Positions 26,083 to 36,959 of a stretch of DNA of 64,000 bases are shown piece by piece. The notes below the pieces were generated by a model. It was not told where the DNA came from. It did no database searches and saw only the letters and a list, made by a program, of their open reading frames with translations. Origin of the DNA: Populus alba (lineage: Eukaryota > Streptophyta > Magnoliopsida > Malpighiales > Salicaceae); contig NC_133292.1 of assembly GCF_005239225.2 (NCBI RefSeq), forward strand, positions 5,800,985 to 5,864,984, given 5' to 3'. Both the position numbers and the translations under genes were made by a program. Positions within the stretch are counted from its first letter, which is position 1; each line of letters opens with the position of its first letter.

Positions 26083-28522
26083 AAGTTCCTGACCTATGAT
26101 GCATATAATGTAATTAAAAACATCTTCAGAGTATATTTCACAAAAAGAAACAAAAACATCTTCCTGAGAATGAATTCTATTTATCGTTCAGAGTTCGTAG
26201 ACAATCTCTAATCGCCATGCATGTGAGGAATGCTACAACCTGCTGCAATTATTGCTACTGTGATTCTGGACAGTGTGTGGTGCACACTAGACTAACGGCC
26301 TCGCATGTAATAAAAGCAACCATGTAGATTCAAAACCTGCATAAACAATATAAAGGTTGTTGTTGTACATGGACCCCTCCATTGTCCATGTAGGAAAGCT
26401 AAACAAGAGGGAAATGCGAAGTTTGGGAGACACGAGAAGAACAATAAAATCCAAGAGGGAAAATAACTAGGGAACTAAAAGAAAGGTACTTTATGAATTA
26501 AATGAATCACTTATTTCTCAACTATATCGCGATTTTTCAACTTATAAATTACAAGAAGTTTCTTTGGGAAAGCTTAGCGTGCTGCTTTGCAAAGTTTTTA
26601 ATGTCATTGAACAAGTTCTTCAGGATTTATTTACTTGCACTCAAGAGTGACAACTATTTCTGCATTTTTTACAAGAAAGTAAGAGAAAGAGAGGCTCTCA
26701 AATACCTGGTTATTTTAAGCTTGTCATTCTTGGGTTTGAAACTCGAGCGTTTCCAGTTACGAGCACAATGTCTTGTTCTCTTCTTGGATCCCCACAGCCT
26801 CAGTTCAATCCTGGCACTGCAGGAGTCGGCCAAGTTTTGATTTTGGGAATTGAATGAAGATTGAAAACAGTGCAGCAGCAGAAGGATTTGAAAAAAATGG
26901 CGGCAGCAGGTGGAAAGGCAAGTTGAAGTTTGAAGAAAGCAGCAGTGAAGTTCCCAGCCCATGCTTCTTGGGGGAGTGTTATTAATGCCGAAGTCAAAGC
27001 CAAGCTGACACCATCCTCTAAGTGTTAACTTGGGCAAAATTTTTCGGGATTCGTGATAAATTAATCTTTCCCAACTCATCACCAGGTTCATCAAGCTCAA
27101 CAATGTTAGAGCCTTGGCAAATTATATGCTGACCGAATTAACCAATTAAGGGAGAAAAGTCCAATCAAAATACAATTAAAAACAAAATCATGTTGCAAAA
27201 TTAATCCATGATAAATTTTATATGATCATGTTAATTATTTAAACTTCAGATCTACTCTTTAAAAAAAATTAGAAAGCGTAAATCTAAATTATATTAAAAA
27301 GAAAACAACTTTTAACATTAAAGTTCATGACTTTTTAATTTAATCCATATCTAAATAAAATCCCAGCAAATTCGCTTTTTTAGATAGCAATTAGATATCA
27401 TACAAACCCAAAATTAACAAGATTTTTTTTTTCTTTTCCCCTCACTCGTATGATCTCTTCCCTATGACAATAGATTGATGGGCCTTTTCATATATTGTCT
27501 AATAATTGGATTTGTGCTACTACACATGCTCTATATTTTCCCCTCATCAATTCTTGATTCTCAAGATTCCTGCTCACGGATGAAGGGATTCGTTCAACTT
27601 TAATTGTAACGGGGAACTTTAATTTCACATGGGCAGATTATAGGACTCGTCATCATTTACGGAAGTTTCTGATCACAAGAAAATCAAGTATTCAGAGCAT
27701 GGGGTACTCTTCCTCTACCCTGTTGACAAGTCCTTCATTTGCTTCATATTGACCCGTGCATTTATGTACGGAAGTTTCTGATCACAAGAAAATAAAGTTT
27801 TTAAGAGCATGAAGTCTACCCTTTGACAAGTACTTCATTTGCTTCATTACGCATGCAATTATGGAACAAAGCTAGGCTTTCCAAGTCCTAGACCACAAAC
27901 ATAGAATCCCAGTTATTATCCCATTATTTTTCTTGCGTTCAGTACCTTATGCTTTTATTGGCATGTGATGTCCTTGTTTCTTCAGCTTCTTCAGCTCCAA
28001 ATCCACGTGAAGACAACGATACTCGAAATCCACGTACGTGAAAACAATAGTTTTCTTTCTCTGAGAGTTTATGTTTGAAGGATAAGGTGGTTAATTAGCT
28101 ATATATCAAGCTTTAATGAGGGCTGATCTCATCAATATGTATGTATATATGATCATGCCTGACGTCTTTGGTAGAAAGCATCAGCACCTGGAGTTTGTAG
28201 ATGAACATTGACGCGAAGTCAATAAGATGATCACGAGAATGTATAGCTCTGCTTGTTATTCTAAACTTCATCATGTTATCACCACTTTCCTGTCCAAAGC
28301 CTATGACTATTAGACATTATACTTGAATTATTCTCTCAATTAACCTGTGATCTTTGAAATTTGAAATTGAAGAACTTGTTCCTCTATATATATGCTCCTC
28401 ATGTAGCAGGTCTAACCATCAATGTATTTGAAAACTTGATCATTCTCAAGGAAAAAATATTCCCAAGCCCAGAAACCAGAGGAGAAGAGAGGTTTTAATT
28501 AGATATTTGAGTGCTAGAAATC
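26083..28522. other. Intergenic spacer
   Basis: No gene is firmly supported. A minus-strand open stretch at about 26670-27100 has some protein-like composition but no start, splice or family support. A tandem duplication at 27658-27863 is listed separately. From about 28380 the sequence is probably the leader of the next gene. Confidence 0.5.
27658..27863. repeat. Tandem duplication of about 100 bp
   Basis: Copy 1 (27658-27766) and copy 2 (27767-27863) both begin tacggaagtttctgatcaca and both contain 'gacaagt.cttcatttgcttcat' before ending near 'tatg'. They differ by substitutions and a short deletion. Confidence 0.8.
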
Positions 28523-28741
28523 ATGTCAGCATCAATAGAGGCTTTAGCTATGGCAGGTGTGGATTATCTTATACACAATTTGGACATTGAAGAATGGGAG
28601 CAAGAGGAGTTGGAGTTGCCTCCACCACATTTACTAGCTGACGAGGAGGAGGAGGAGGAAGTTGAAAGAAAAAGCAAGGACAGCTTTCCTGTATGTCGAT
28701 GTTGGCTCTCCTGCGTCTGGAAAAAAAGATGGTGCTCGTAG
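28523..28741 (+). CDS. Small acidic plant protein of unknown function
   Basis: The open frame encodes 72 residues starting MSASIEALAMAGVDYL, followed by DIEEWEQEELELPPPHLLAD and a run of Glu (DEEEEEE). This opening (M-S-A-S-x-E-A-L-A-M-A-G) with EEWE and PPPHLLA motifs resembles, from memory, a family of uncharacterised short plant proteins. The C-terminal part after about residue 50 (Cys/Trp/Lys-rich) is not convincing. A neighbouring frame contains a longer protein-like stretch at 28690-28830, so a frameshift or an unrecognised intron may have altered the 3' end. The start at 28523 is chosen because the conserved-looking motif begins there. There is no signal peptide or membrane segment. 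Confidence 0.5.
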   Translation: MSASIEALAMAGVDYLIHNLDIEEWEQEELELPPPHLLADEEEEEEVERKSKDSFPVCRCWLSCVWKKRWCS

Positions 28742-30601
28742 TGATTATGTGATCACTGAGCAACCCCTGAATATATCATCCAATAAAGTAGGTCAAGGGA
28801 GAATCTCATGTAAGAGGATATGACCACATGATGCCGAGACTCATATGGTGGCAATAATGGATATTTGCAGTTCTTGTCTGTTAGTTTTAGAAAACGTTGT
28901 CTGTTAGTTTTGATTTCTTTCTGTTTTTTAGAGCTAGCTTCATATGATTCTTTGATTTGGATATTCCGAATCAGATTCTAACATGGTTAGCTCCTGCATA
29001 GTCTTTTTCCTTTTATCGATGGATTCTTTTGTTCGTCCTAAAAAAATATTTGAACATAATTTAGACATCTCAAAACTTGCAACCAAATAAAGCTAGTCGG
29101 TCTATTGGTTTGTAAATTCGGTATGACATATGATATTATTTTCCTTTGTCCTCTGACACAAAATAAATTGAAAATATCAAGAACTTCAATTTCTGTATAA
29201 TATATAATTAACCACACCGAGGTGGCGCTGCAGTCTCAGGAAGTTGAAGTGACAAATGTTTAATACATTTTGTGATACTGCTGACAAAGAAAGAGAGCAA
29301 AACCTCTTTAAATTTTTTGTTTTTTTCACTTTAAAGGATGAAACCGAAGCCTGGAAAGGTTTTGAACAGGAAAATTGCAAAGGGAACAAAGATTAATCTA
29401 TTTAAACATACTCAGTGAAGAGAATTGGTGTTTCAGAAACTACTCTTTTTCTGGTTTTCCTGCATCGAGGTCGGAATGGCAGAAGGGTGGGGAGTTTTCT
29501 ATGCCTATTCCTTCTCGAATTGTAACATTCCAAGCTCTGAACTTGTATAAGGAGATATCATTGTATTACCTCAATTAATTCCCTTTGAATCACAGAGAAA
29601 CTTTATATTGTTCTTGGGATAGGTTAAAAGAATAGGCCTTAGTTTCTTGATGCGCAGTTGGTATAAAAAAAATTATTCAGCTGGCATTGATGATGATGCT
29701 GCAAGCTCCACGGAAAAGGAAAAAAAACATTTTTTTTTTCATTTTAGTCAATAGTGTGGCATATAAAGCCAATTTATTTTTTTATTTTAGCGAATATTTA
29801 AAGTTAGTTTGAGAAATTAGTAGATGTGAAATGTGAAAAACCCTTGTTGCTAAAAAAAAAAGCAACAAACAATCACTATGCCATCATGGAAGAAGCAACC
29901 CGGTTCGCCAAGGTATTTCTGAGTTTGTAAATTGCAGGGCTGACTCTGTGTCTGTTGTGATAAATAGTTTTTTCTTAAAGTATTTTTTTTTAAAAAATAT
30001 ATTTTTAAAAAAATTATTTTTGATATCAACATATCAAAATAATTTAAAAATATTTACAAATTAATTTAAAATAAAAAATTTCAAGATTTTATACTCCCAA
30101 TCACATATTTTATCAGGTGGGCTGGACCGAAATTTAGATAGTATATATATGCAGCACGTATGCTGGCTCTTGCCTGTAATCCTTTTGTTTTGGAAATTAA
30201 CTAGTTTTCTATTTCCAATTCAGGCAAAAAAGAAAAAAAAGAAAAGAAAAGAAAAGAAGAAAGAAAGCCTTTTTCCTATTACAAGCAGGCAAAGAACAGT
30301 ATTCCATATTTAGCACAGATATTCGTAAATTATATAAACTCTTTTCCCTAGTTTAAACTTCAATATTCACCTATATATACTTTTCTGAAGTACCAACAAG
30401 AGAGAAGTATATATTTATAACTTATTCAGCGCTGAAGTATTTTACAAATATTCACTGGTTAAGTAGTTTGAACTCGAGTTTTGACCCAAAAAATTATCGA
30501 TTCACTCATTAATTATGCATGCAATTCGACAGTTCTTAGATTTTTATGCTTAATTCATGATCCACTGACGTGTTTTTTTGATATTGCTAAAGCCTCCAGC
30601 T
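28742..30601. other. Intergenic spacer
   Basis: This is AT-rich spacer with no supported gene. It contains a diverged MITE copy (29960-30090) and a purine-only GAAAA/AAAG tract near 30225-30270. Confidence 0.5.
29960..30090. repeat. AT-rich fold-back MITE, diverged copy 3
   Basis: The words 'ttcttaaagtatttttt', 'ttttgatatcaacatatc', 'aaaataatttaaaaat' and 'aaattaatttaaaat' occur in the order seen in copies 1 and 2. The terminal repeats are eroded. Confidence 0.45.
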
Positions 30602-31150
30602 ATGAAGAAGATTTTGTTGAGCATCGATAAGTGCTGTAATTGCGAAGGATGCAGGAAGAAAGTGGACAGAATTTTGTCCGAGACCAAAGGTGAAATTTTG
30701 GAGTCTGTATGTAGTTCATGTAATATAAAGTTTATATTTCAGTATTAATGGACCTGATTGATGGTGGTCCTTGTGTTTATAGGGATGGAGGGCAATGCTA
30801 CACGGTCCTGGAATGCGGATAACCTGCTCACCGTCACCATGACTGGTACCATAGACATTCAAGCCTTGACGGATAGATTCTGGAAAAGGATGCATAAGAA
30901 GAACGTGGATGTGAAGATCTTGGCTTTGAAGGATGAAGACGAGAAGAAAGTTGGCTCTAAAAGTTCTTCAAAAGAGAAGCCAATTGAGAAATCCGACCCT
31001 GCAAGTTCAGAGAAAGATGACAGTACTAAGAGCTCCCCGGAAGAGAAGACCAGTGAAAATGAGAAATCCAATGAGGAAGCTCTCACAGCATGTTCTTCGG
31101 AAAGAACCCCGAAGAGGAGATATTTCTCAATTTATTTTATTAAGTGTTAA
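30602..31150 (+). CDS. Heavy-metal-associated (HMA) domain protein, HPP/HIPP-like
   Basis: Two exons, 30602-30689 and 30783-31150, give 151 residues. Residues 1-75 look like an HMA (ferredoxin-like) fold: MKKILLSIDKCCNCEGCRKK, then a hydrophobic strand LLTVTMTGTIDIQALTDRF and a final strand VDVKILAL. The metal-binding CxxC is kept as CEGC inside a Cys-rich loop (CCNCEGC), although the usual residue pattern before it is altered. The remainder (about 85-140) is a highly charged Lys/Ser/Glu/Pro linker. There is no C-terminal CaaX box (it ends IYFIKC), so a farnesylated HIPP is not supported; an HPP-type protein fits better. The start is the first ATG, and the frame begins just upstream of the HMA strand. 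The domain suggests binding of a soft metal ion or a protein-interaction role; the partner is unknown. Confidence 0.75.
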
Positions 31151-31711
31151 TATTTTTTTTATTTCTCAGTTAAAAAGAAAATCATGATGCTGAAAAACAC
31201 ATGTCAAGGTTTGGCTGATATAAAACCGATCTAAATAATAAACTTTTCATTTAATTTTCACACAGTAAACAGGAAAAAAAAATAAAAATTGTAAAGGGAA
31301 AAAAATAATAGAAAAAAACTAGGCAAAAGAACCGTCACGTTGCCGCTGGTCCGCTAACGAATCATATTTTTATATTTTACTATTTTTAATTAAAATTTAA
31401 ATGAACTAAAATTAAATCAATTGTTATTGCAATATTAAGCAAACTTTTAAACTAAACCTAAGAGACTCATGCGTTTTTTTTTTAATGAACAACAACTCAG
31501 TTTCTACGTATTTTTCATCAATGATAACTTGATTTCCCATCATTTTCAGTCGGAAAAAAAAAACCCTGCTCCAATCCACTTTAAATGATATTATATATAT
31601 TTGAATTTAAAGTCTTAAAATTAACAAAAACTTATCTTGGTTTTTGAATAAGTATTTTTTGAATACCAACTGATAGAACTCACTCATATGACTTTTTTGA
31701 CACCTTTTAAT

Positions 31712-31803
31712 GTTAATTATTAATGTAAATTAATTGTTATTAAAAGAAACTGGCATTGTAACTTGTACGCAAAAGGTCCACGGTTTCGCATGGGTTGATA
31801 AGT
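31712..31803. repeat. Direct repeat, left copy (partner 32932-33024)
   Basis: Both copies contain 'gttaattattaatgtaaatt', 'aaaagaaactggcattgt' and 'gcaaaaggtccacggtttcg' in the same order. The right copy ends about 50 bp before the defective start of SDR copy A. Confidence 0.8.
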
Positions 31804-32430
31804 TTTTATTTCAGTTTAAATAAATTTTTTAGTTATCATGTATTTAATCTGAAAATAACAATATTAATAACAAATTATTTATAAAAAATGGATTGAAATT
31901 GGATATTTATCATTAAAATGACTTTATCACATTTGTGATTTTATTAGCTTTTAATCACATAAAATATAAACATATTATTTTAATATATTATTTTTAGTTT
32001 ACTTCAACAATCATGAGATTTAAAAGAAAAACCAAAAAATAATATTTTCATTTAAAAACATTATATTATTTAAAATAAGATAAATGTTAATAGAAAAAAA
32101 TTATCTTTATTGAAAAAATTCCAAAACAACTGTAATTTCAGACTTAATAATGGCAAAAAAAAAAAAAAAAAAACTCAAAGTACCTGCAAAAAAAAAACAA
32201 AATACCTTTAAAAATATTTGGGTTTCCGCAGTTTAACACGGCATTCAAACTAGCATTCCTTCAAAGGTTGCTGGACTGGAATTTGTTAAATAAAAAAAAC
32301 AAAAACAAAAACAAAAACAAAAGGTAGTCTCACAAATCCTAATAGAATTCTCTAGGAAATGCCGTTAATTTACTAATTTTTATTTTCTTGGAAAGAATTA
32401 ATCAATGGAAGGATTACGTCCCCGCACCTA

Positions 32431-32851
32431 CAAATTCTCAAATCTCAATAGTCATATAAACAGACAAATATTTGCCAATGCATGCATGCAAGCCATCGCA
32501 TTCTCCTTATCTCCTTTGACTGGTCCAAGCAACCATGGAGAGCAGGGTCGGAACTAGGGGAGGCAAGCAGGATCGGGCCAGTAAAATATTATTTACTTTT
32601 TAATAATATTTTAATATTATTTTTGATGGGGAGGGTGATAGCTTGAACAAGATTTGATTTTTCAATGCTGCTATATTATTTACCCAGTCCAAGACAGTGA
32701 CTGAAGAGAGAACCAAAAACAATAAATTATCGCAGGCTGTTGGGTTATTTTGAAGTTGCAGAAAAGATGTGAGCTTCCGGGAAGATGGTCTCAGCCGTCG
32801 AAATGATGTGCTAGAAAATTAAACTCATTGACTGCCTGCTCTCATCTAAGA
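32431..32851. repeat. Copied flank block P, left copy (partner 54745-55286)
   Basis: Long near-identical runs are shared with the region upstream of SDR copy F, for example 'agccatcgcattctccttat' and 'tggtccaagcaaccatggag' at the left and 'gcttccgggaagatggtctc' at the right. Inside it, 32543-32625 is the left part of the hAT-like insertion that is complete at 54873-55053. Its right terminal repeat is deleted here. Confidence 0.8.
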
Positions 32852-33076
32852 CATAAAACAACGTTATTTTGATCATGGTAAACAACACACAACGGTGTAG
32901 CGCTATAAAAAGTCATGTTATTTTATTTTTAACTGTTAATGTTAATTATTAATGTAAATTGTTAATAAAAGAAACTGGCATTGTGACTTGCACGCAAAAG
33001 GTCCACGGTTTCGCATGGGTGATAAATATATATGTATTATACCTGATGTTGTTCCTCAATGCGCAAACCCTGACAA

Positions 33077-35816
33077 ACGAGTGGAGAAGGAAAAGTAGTC
33101 TGTGTAACAGGAGGGTCTGGCTACATTGCCACATGGCTAGTCAAGCTCTTACTCCTCCGTGGTTATACGGTCAAAGCCACTGTTCGTGACCCACGTTAGT
33201 ACCCTTATCTCTTTCTTTCTTTCCAGCTTAATTTCTTTGTTTCTTTCGAGATCAATATGCTTTAGTGATGATTTATATTCTGGTATTCTTCAACTTGTTC
33301 ATAATTTTTTATTTAATTCTCAGGCTATGGATCACAACATAATTAATCAAGTAATAGTTAGCTTCAACTAATAATGTATTGATGAATATTGAGGTTTTTT
33401 GGTTGGAGTTCATGTCCTTAATCACTTTACTAATCCTGTTTATATGTGTTGTAGATGACCCAAAGAGAACTGAACACTTACTCAATCTAGATGGAGCTAA
33501 AGAAAGACTTCACTTGCTTAAAGCAAATTTAGTTGAAGAGGGGTCTTTTGATCCTGTAGTTGATGGATGTGAAAGCGTGTTTCATGTGGCTTCTCCTGTA
33601 TTACTCGGGACAAATGATCCACAGGTATATAATCTTTTAATGGTTTTTTCTACTCTCTAATCATCCAAGTGACACCCAAATTGATACCAGATCGATGACA
33701 TAAACTATTCAATGATGATATTCCACTTTGGTTTGTCGAGCATGGCTTTTTGATTTTTGGAACTGTTTATATCAAATGTTTCCTTTGGTTTTTATATTCG
33801 CCATATTTCAGGCAGATCTGGTCGAACCTGCAGTAAAGGGAACCCTAAACGTTCTCAAGTCATGTGCCAAATTTCCTTGTGTCAAGAGAGTGATTCTAAC
33901 ATCTTCCATGGCTTCGGTTGCTTTCAACGGAAAACCTTTGACCCCTGACGTGGTAGTGGATGAGACTTGGTTTTCAGATTCTGCGTTTTGTGTGTCAAAT
34001 AAGGTGTGCCTCTTTCTGCTTTATCAGTTCAGGTTTTCTATTTAATATATTGATGATTTTACTTGATGATTTTACATGTATGAAAGAATCAGCTGTGTCA
34101 CACTGGCTGGCTAATTAACATGTGAGAAGCGAGCTAGCACCGAATCTGTTTAGCCTGCTTTGGTACATGGCTATTTGGCAATGTTCAGGGAGTTTGTCCT
34201 TAAACATTTTCTTTATGACAATTTGTTTTTGGTTATCCAACTTTGGTATATGGCTTCAAAGACTTTAGCTGAGGAGGCTGCTTGGAAATTTGCTAAAGAA
34301 ACAGGAATTGACATGGTTACAATTAATCCAGGCTTTGTGATTGGTCCTCTCTTACAGCCAACTCTTAATTCCTCTGTCGAGCTGTTTCTGGACCACATAA
34401 ATGGTATGCTTAACTTGTTTTATGTTACCTGTTTTCCTTTCAAGTTCATAAATACCTCAATTAACCTTTAAGAAATATGAGTGTATACTTGTCTAGTGCA
34501 AAGATTCAATAAACAAAAATACGAGCCTAATCCTTGCATCCATGGGCTAAAACATTCCAATATCAGACCTTGTATTCCTCATGTTTTATCCAACTCTAAC
34601 TTGGAGTTACGTTTCTTAAACTTCTAATTATTAAGGATATGGCCCTATGGGTGCTATGCATGCAAAAATGCAAGGAAATTCTCCTTGGGAAAAAAGTTGG
34701 ACAGAGATCTGTAGGGGACATAACTACAGAAGTTCACGTGTCATGAAATTGCTCGTTGGTAATGCTAGCTTTTGGTTCCCTTACTGAAAAATCTGTTACT
34801 GAATTATAATATCATGAAATCTAGGATGTAAAGCAACTCCTTCATAACATAGGGTGTATTTGAAGATAACTTCAAGGTAGAGGCCGATAATTGCTGCATG
34901 AATACATAGTTTCACATCAGTATATCAAGCAAGGATGCATTACTCACAATATGTAAAGTGTCCAATGGAAATTAGAATCTTACAGTTCTTAGATGACCCG
35001 TTTAACATTGTTTGAGTGGGCACGCTTTAAGCTTTTCTACGATTAAAAACGATAATTGGCCAAATTATCAAGAAGCAGATTATTCAATGTGCATGATGTC
35101 TTTTGATTTGAGAAATTGAGTTTTTTTGTGTGCAGGAGGAGCACCAGGATTGCCAAGTGAAATTTATAGATTTGTTGATGTGAGAGATGTTGCTTATGCA
35201 CACATTCAAGCACTTGAAATACCTTCAGCCAGTGGTAGATATTGTTTAGTTGGAAGAGTTACGAACGTCTCTGATGCAGTGAAGATTGCGCTTGAACTTT
35301 ACCCTACTTTGCCCCTTCCTGAAAAGTAAGTTACTGTTATTTCCATTGCGGTGAATGCCATACACATAGCCCCCATTGATAAATCACTCAACATACAATT
35401 TTGATAAGACAATATTCAGCTAATTAGTTGTCAGAGTTATTGGGTTGTTGGCTGTTGGAGATCACAATCCGGATAGGTAAAAATACGTGCTTGATCATTG
35501 GAGGAGATGATAATAGAGGGAAGTCTGAAGCTTTTCTTAATTACGATGTAGTATAGAAGAATTATTTTGAATCAAATCATGAGCGTTCTTTAAAAGCATG
35601 CTAATATTGATAGCAACATCTCATTCCCAGATAAATCAGACTATTCTGAGGAGAACACTGTTTCTTTACAGATGTGCAGATGATAGGCCTTCTCCATTGA
35701 ATTACGAGGTATCAAAAGCGAAAGCAAAAACTCTGGGGCTTGACTTCACTCCTCTGGAGGTGAGCGTGAAGGACACCATTGAAAGTTTGAAGGAGAAGGG
35801 CTTCCTTAATGTCTGA
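33077..35816 (+). pseudogene. SDR copy A: CCR-like reductase pseudogene (near-twin of copy B)
   Basis: Six exon equivalents, 33077-33194, 33455-33624, 33812-34003, 34241-34403, 35136-35325 and 35672-35816, correspond to those of copy B with the same phases, and would encode 325 residues. Three defects are visible. The start codon is ACG (33077-33079) where B has ATG, with a TGA two codons upstream and no in-frame ATG in exon 1. The intron 3 acceptor is 'tatccaa' where B has 'tttccag', so the AG is gone. Similarity to B ends about 8 bp before the start, so the promoter and leader were not copied. Otherwise the frame is open and the NADP-binding (TGGSGYIA), YxxxK (WYMASK) and NPGFVIGP motifs remain, which suggests recent inactivation. 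Rare ACG initiation or a rescue splice site cannot be excluded. Confidence 0.82.
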
Positions 35817-36959
35817 GGTAGCTGGCTACTGAAGACGTTGTGATCCAGCTGATAAAGGAAAGCAAATGATTTGCAATGATATGCTGCTGCTAGGAGTCCA
35901 TGTTGTTGGAAAATGGGAGACTCTTTTTATATGAATAAAGTTTGTATATTGACACTTGGCATAAGGCTTCCTAGCTTGGTTGTTGAATGGAGTAATTCTT
36001 GTACTTGAAAAGATTTGATTCATATAATTTGGTTTCTTGACAGAAGCTGCCTCCCACATGGTAGATTTACGGCTTGCTCAGTAGATATTCACAGTACCAA
36101 TATATAATTACTAGTGTGAATTTCATCAAATATGTATAACAGAAGTTCACAGAGAAAGCTGTAAATTCAACCAAGACAATTGCAAATCATTTGATTCAAA
36201 AACCTACTCCAATCCACTTTAAATAATACTATACTTGAATTTAAAGTCTTAAAATAAAAACATATCTCGGTTTTGATCTTTATTTTCAAGATATGGATGA
36301 GTGTTTTCTGGAAATCAATTGATACAGCTCACTCATATAATTTTTTTGAGGCCAGTAGTAGCTGGAGCGATTCTTGCCACCATCTCCTTTTTTCTCAATT
36401 TTTACCTCTACAAGAACTAAAAATAAGGGCCAAATTAAAGATTTTTACTAGAGCTAAAGAAAGAAGAGAAAAAAAAAAAAGAGATTATATGCGAGTCAGG
36501 AGCCAGAAAAATTATTTAAAAGGGTCAAATTAAAAACAAATACAATTCAGAGGTTAAAATTTAAATTTTACTAATTTTATGATTGATACTATAAATTGTT
36601 CAAAAGAAAAACATCTCTTGCAGCCTTGCAGGGCCGGGCCGGGTCCCCTGTCCCTGTCAAACATTGCTATCCCTGTTACTGTCAAATATTACTGTATTAT
36701 ATATATTATTAAATAATAAATAAAAACTAAACAATAAATATTGAATAGAATGTAAATATTTAAACTTTTTATACATTGAACAATAAATAAATTATGTATA
36801 AATATATTCTTAAAAAAATTCATTTTTTTTTAAAAAAAAAGCGATATAACGCCTAAGAAAACAAACTGGCCACGAGCTATTCTTATTTTCGCTCTTCTCT
36901 GTCCTTTTTTTTTTTCCGGAAAGATTCTCTGTCCTTTCTCTCTTAACTCTCACTGACAA
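35817..36959. other. 3' UTR of copy A, copied block R, and promoter region of copy B
   Basis: 35817-36180 matches the 3' region of copy B and includes a poly(A) signal AATAAA at 35934-35939. 36195-36350 matches 31555-31705 (block R). From 36600 on, AT-rich DNA leads to the copy B leader, which has a long T-run and CT-rich stretches near 36890-36950. Confidence 0.6.

Larger units (their letters stand above)
31151..33076. other. Spacer with copied blocks upstream of SDR copy A
   Basis: No gene is supported. It is a mosaic: 31555-31705 is repeated at 36195-36350 (upstream of copy B); 31712-31803 is repeated at 32932-33024; and 32431-32851 is repeated at 54745-55286 (upstream of copy F). Poly-A runs occur near 32158-32175 and 32290-32325. 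Confidence 0.6.

Noticed and set aside
26669..27103. Minus-strand frames of up to 144 codons after the UPF0114 gene
   Set aside because: Two overlapping frames with Leu/Cys-rich text and no clear start or domain; not enough for a gene call.
33757..33948. Second plus-strand frame overlapping exon 3 of SDR copy A
   Set aside because: It is a shadow of the real exon in another frame.
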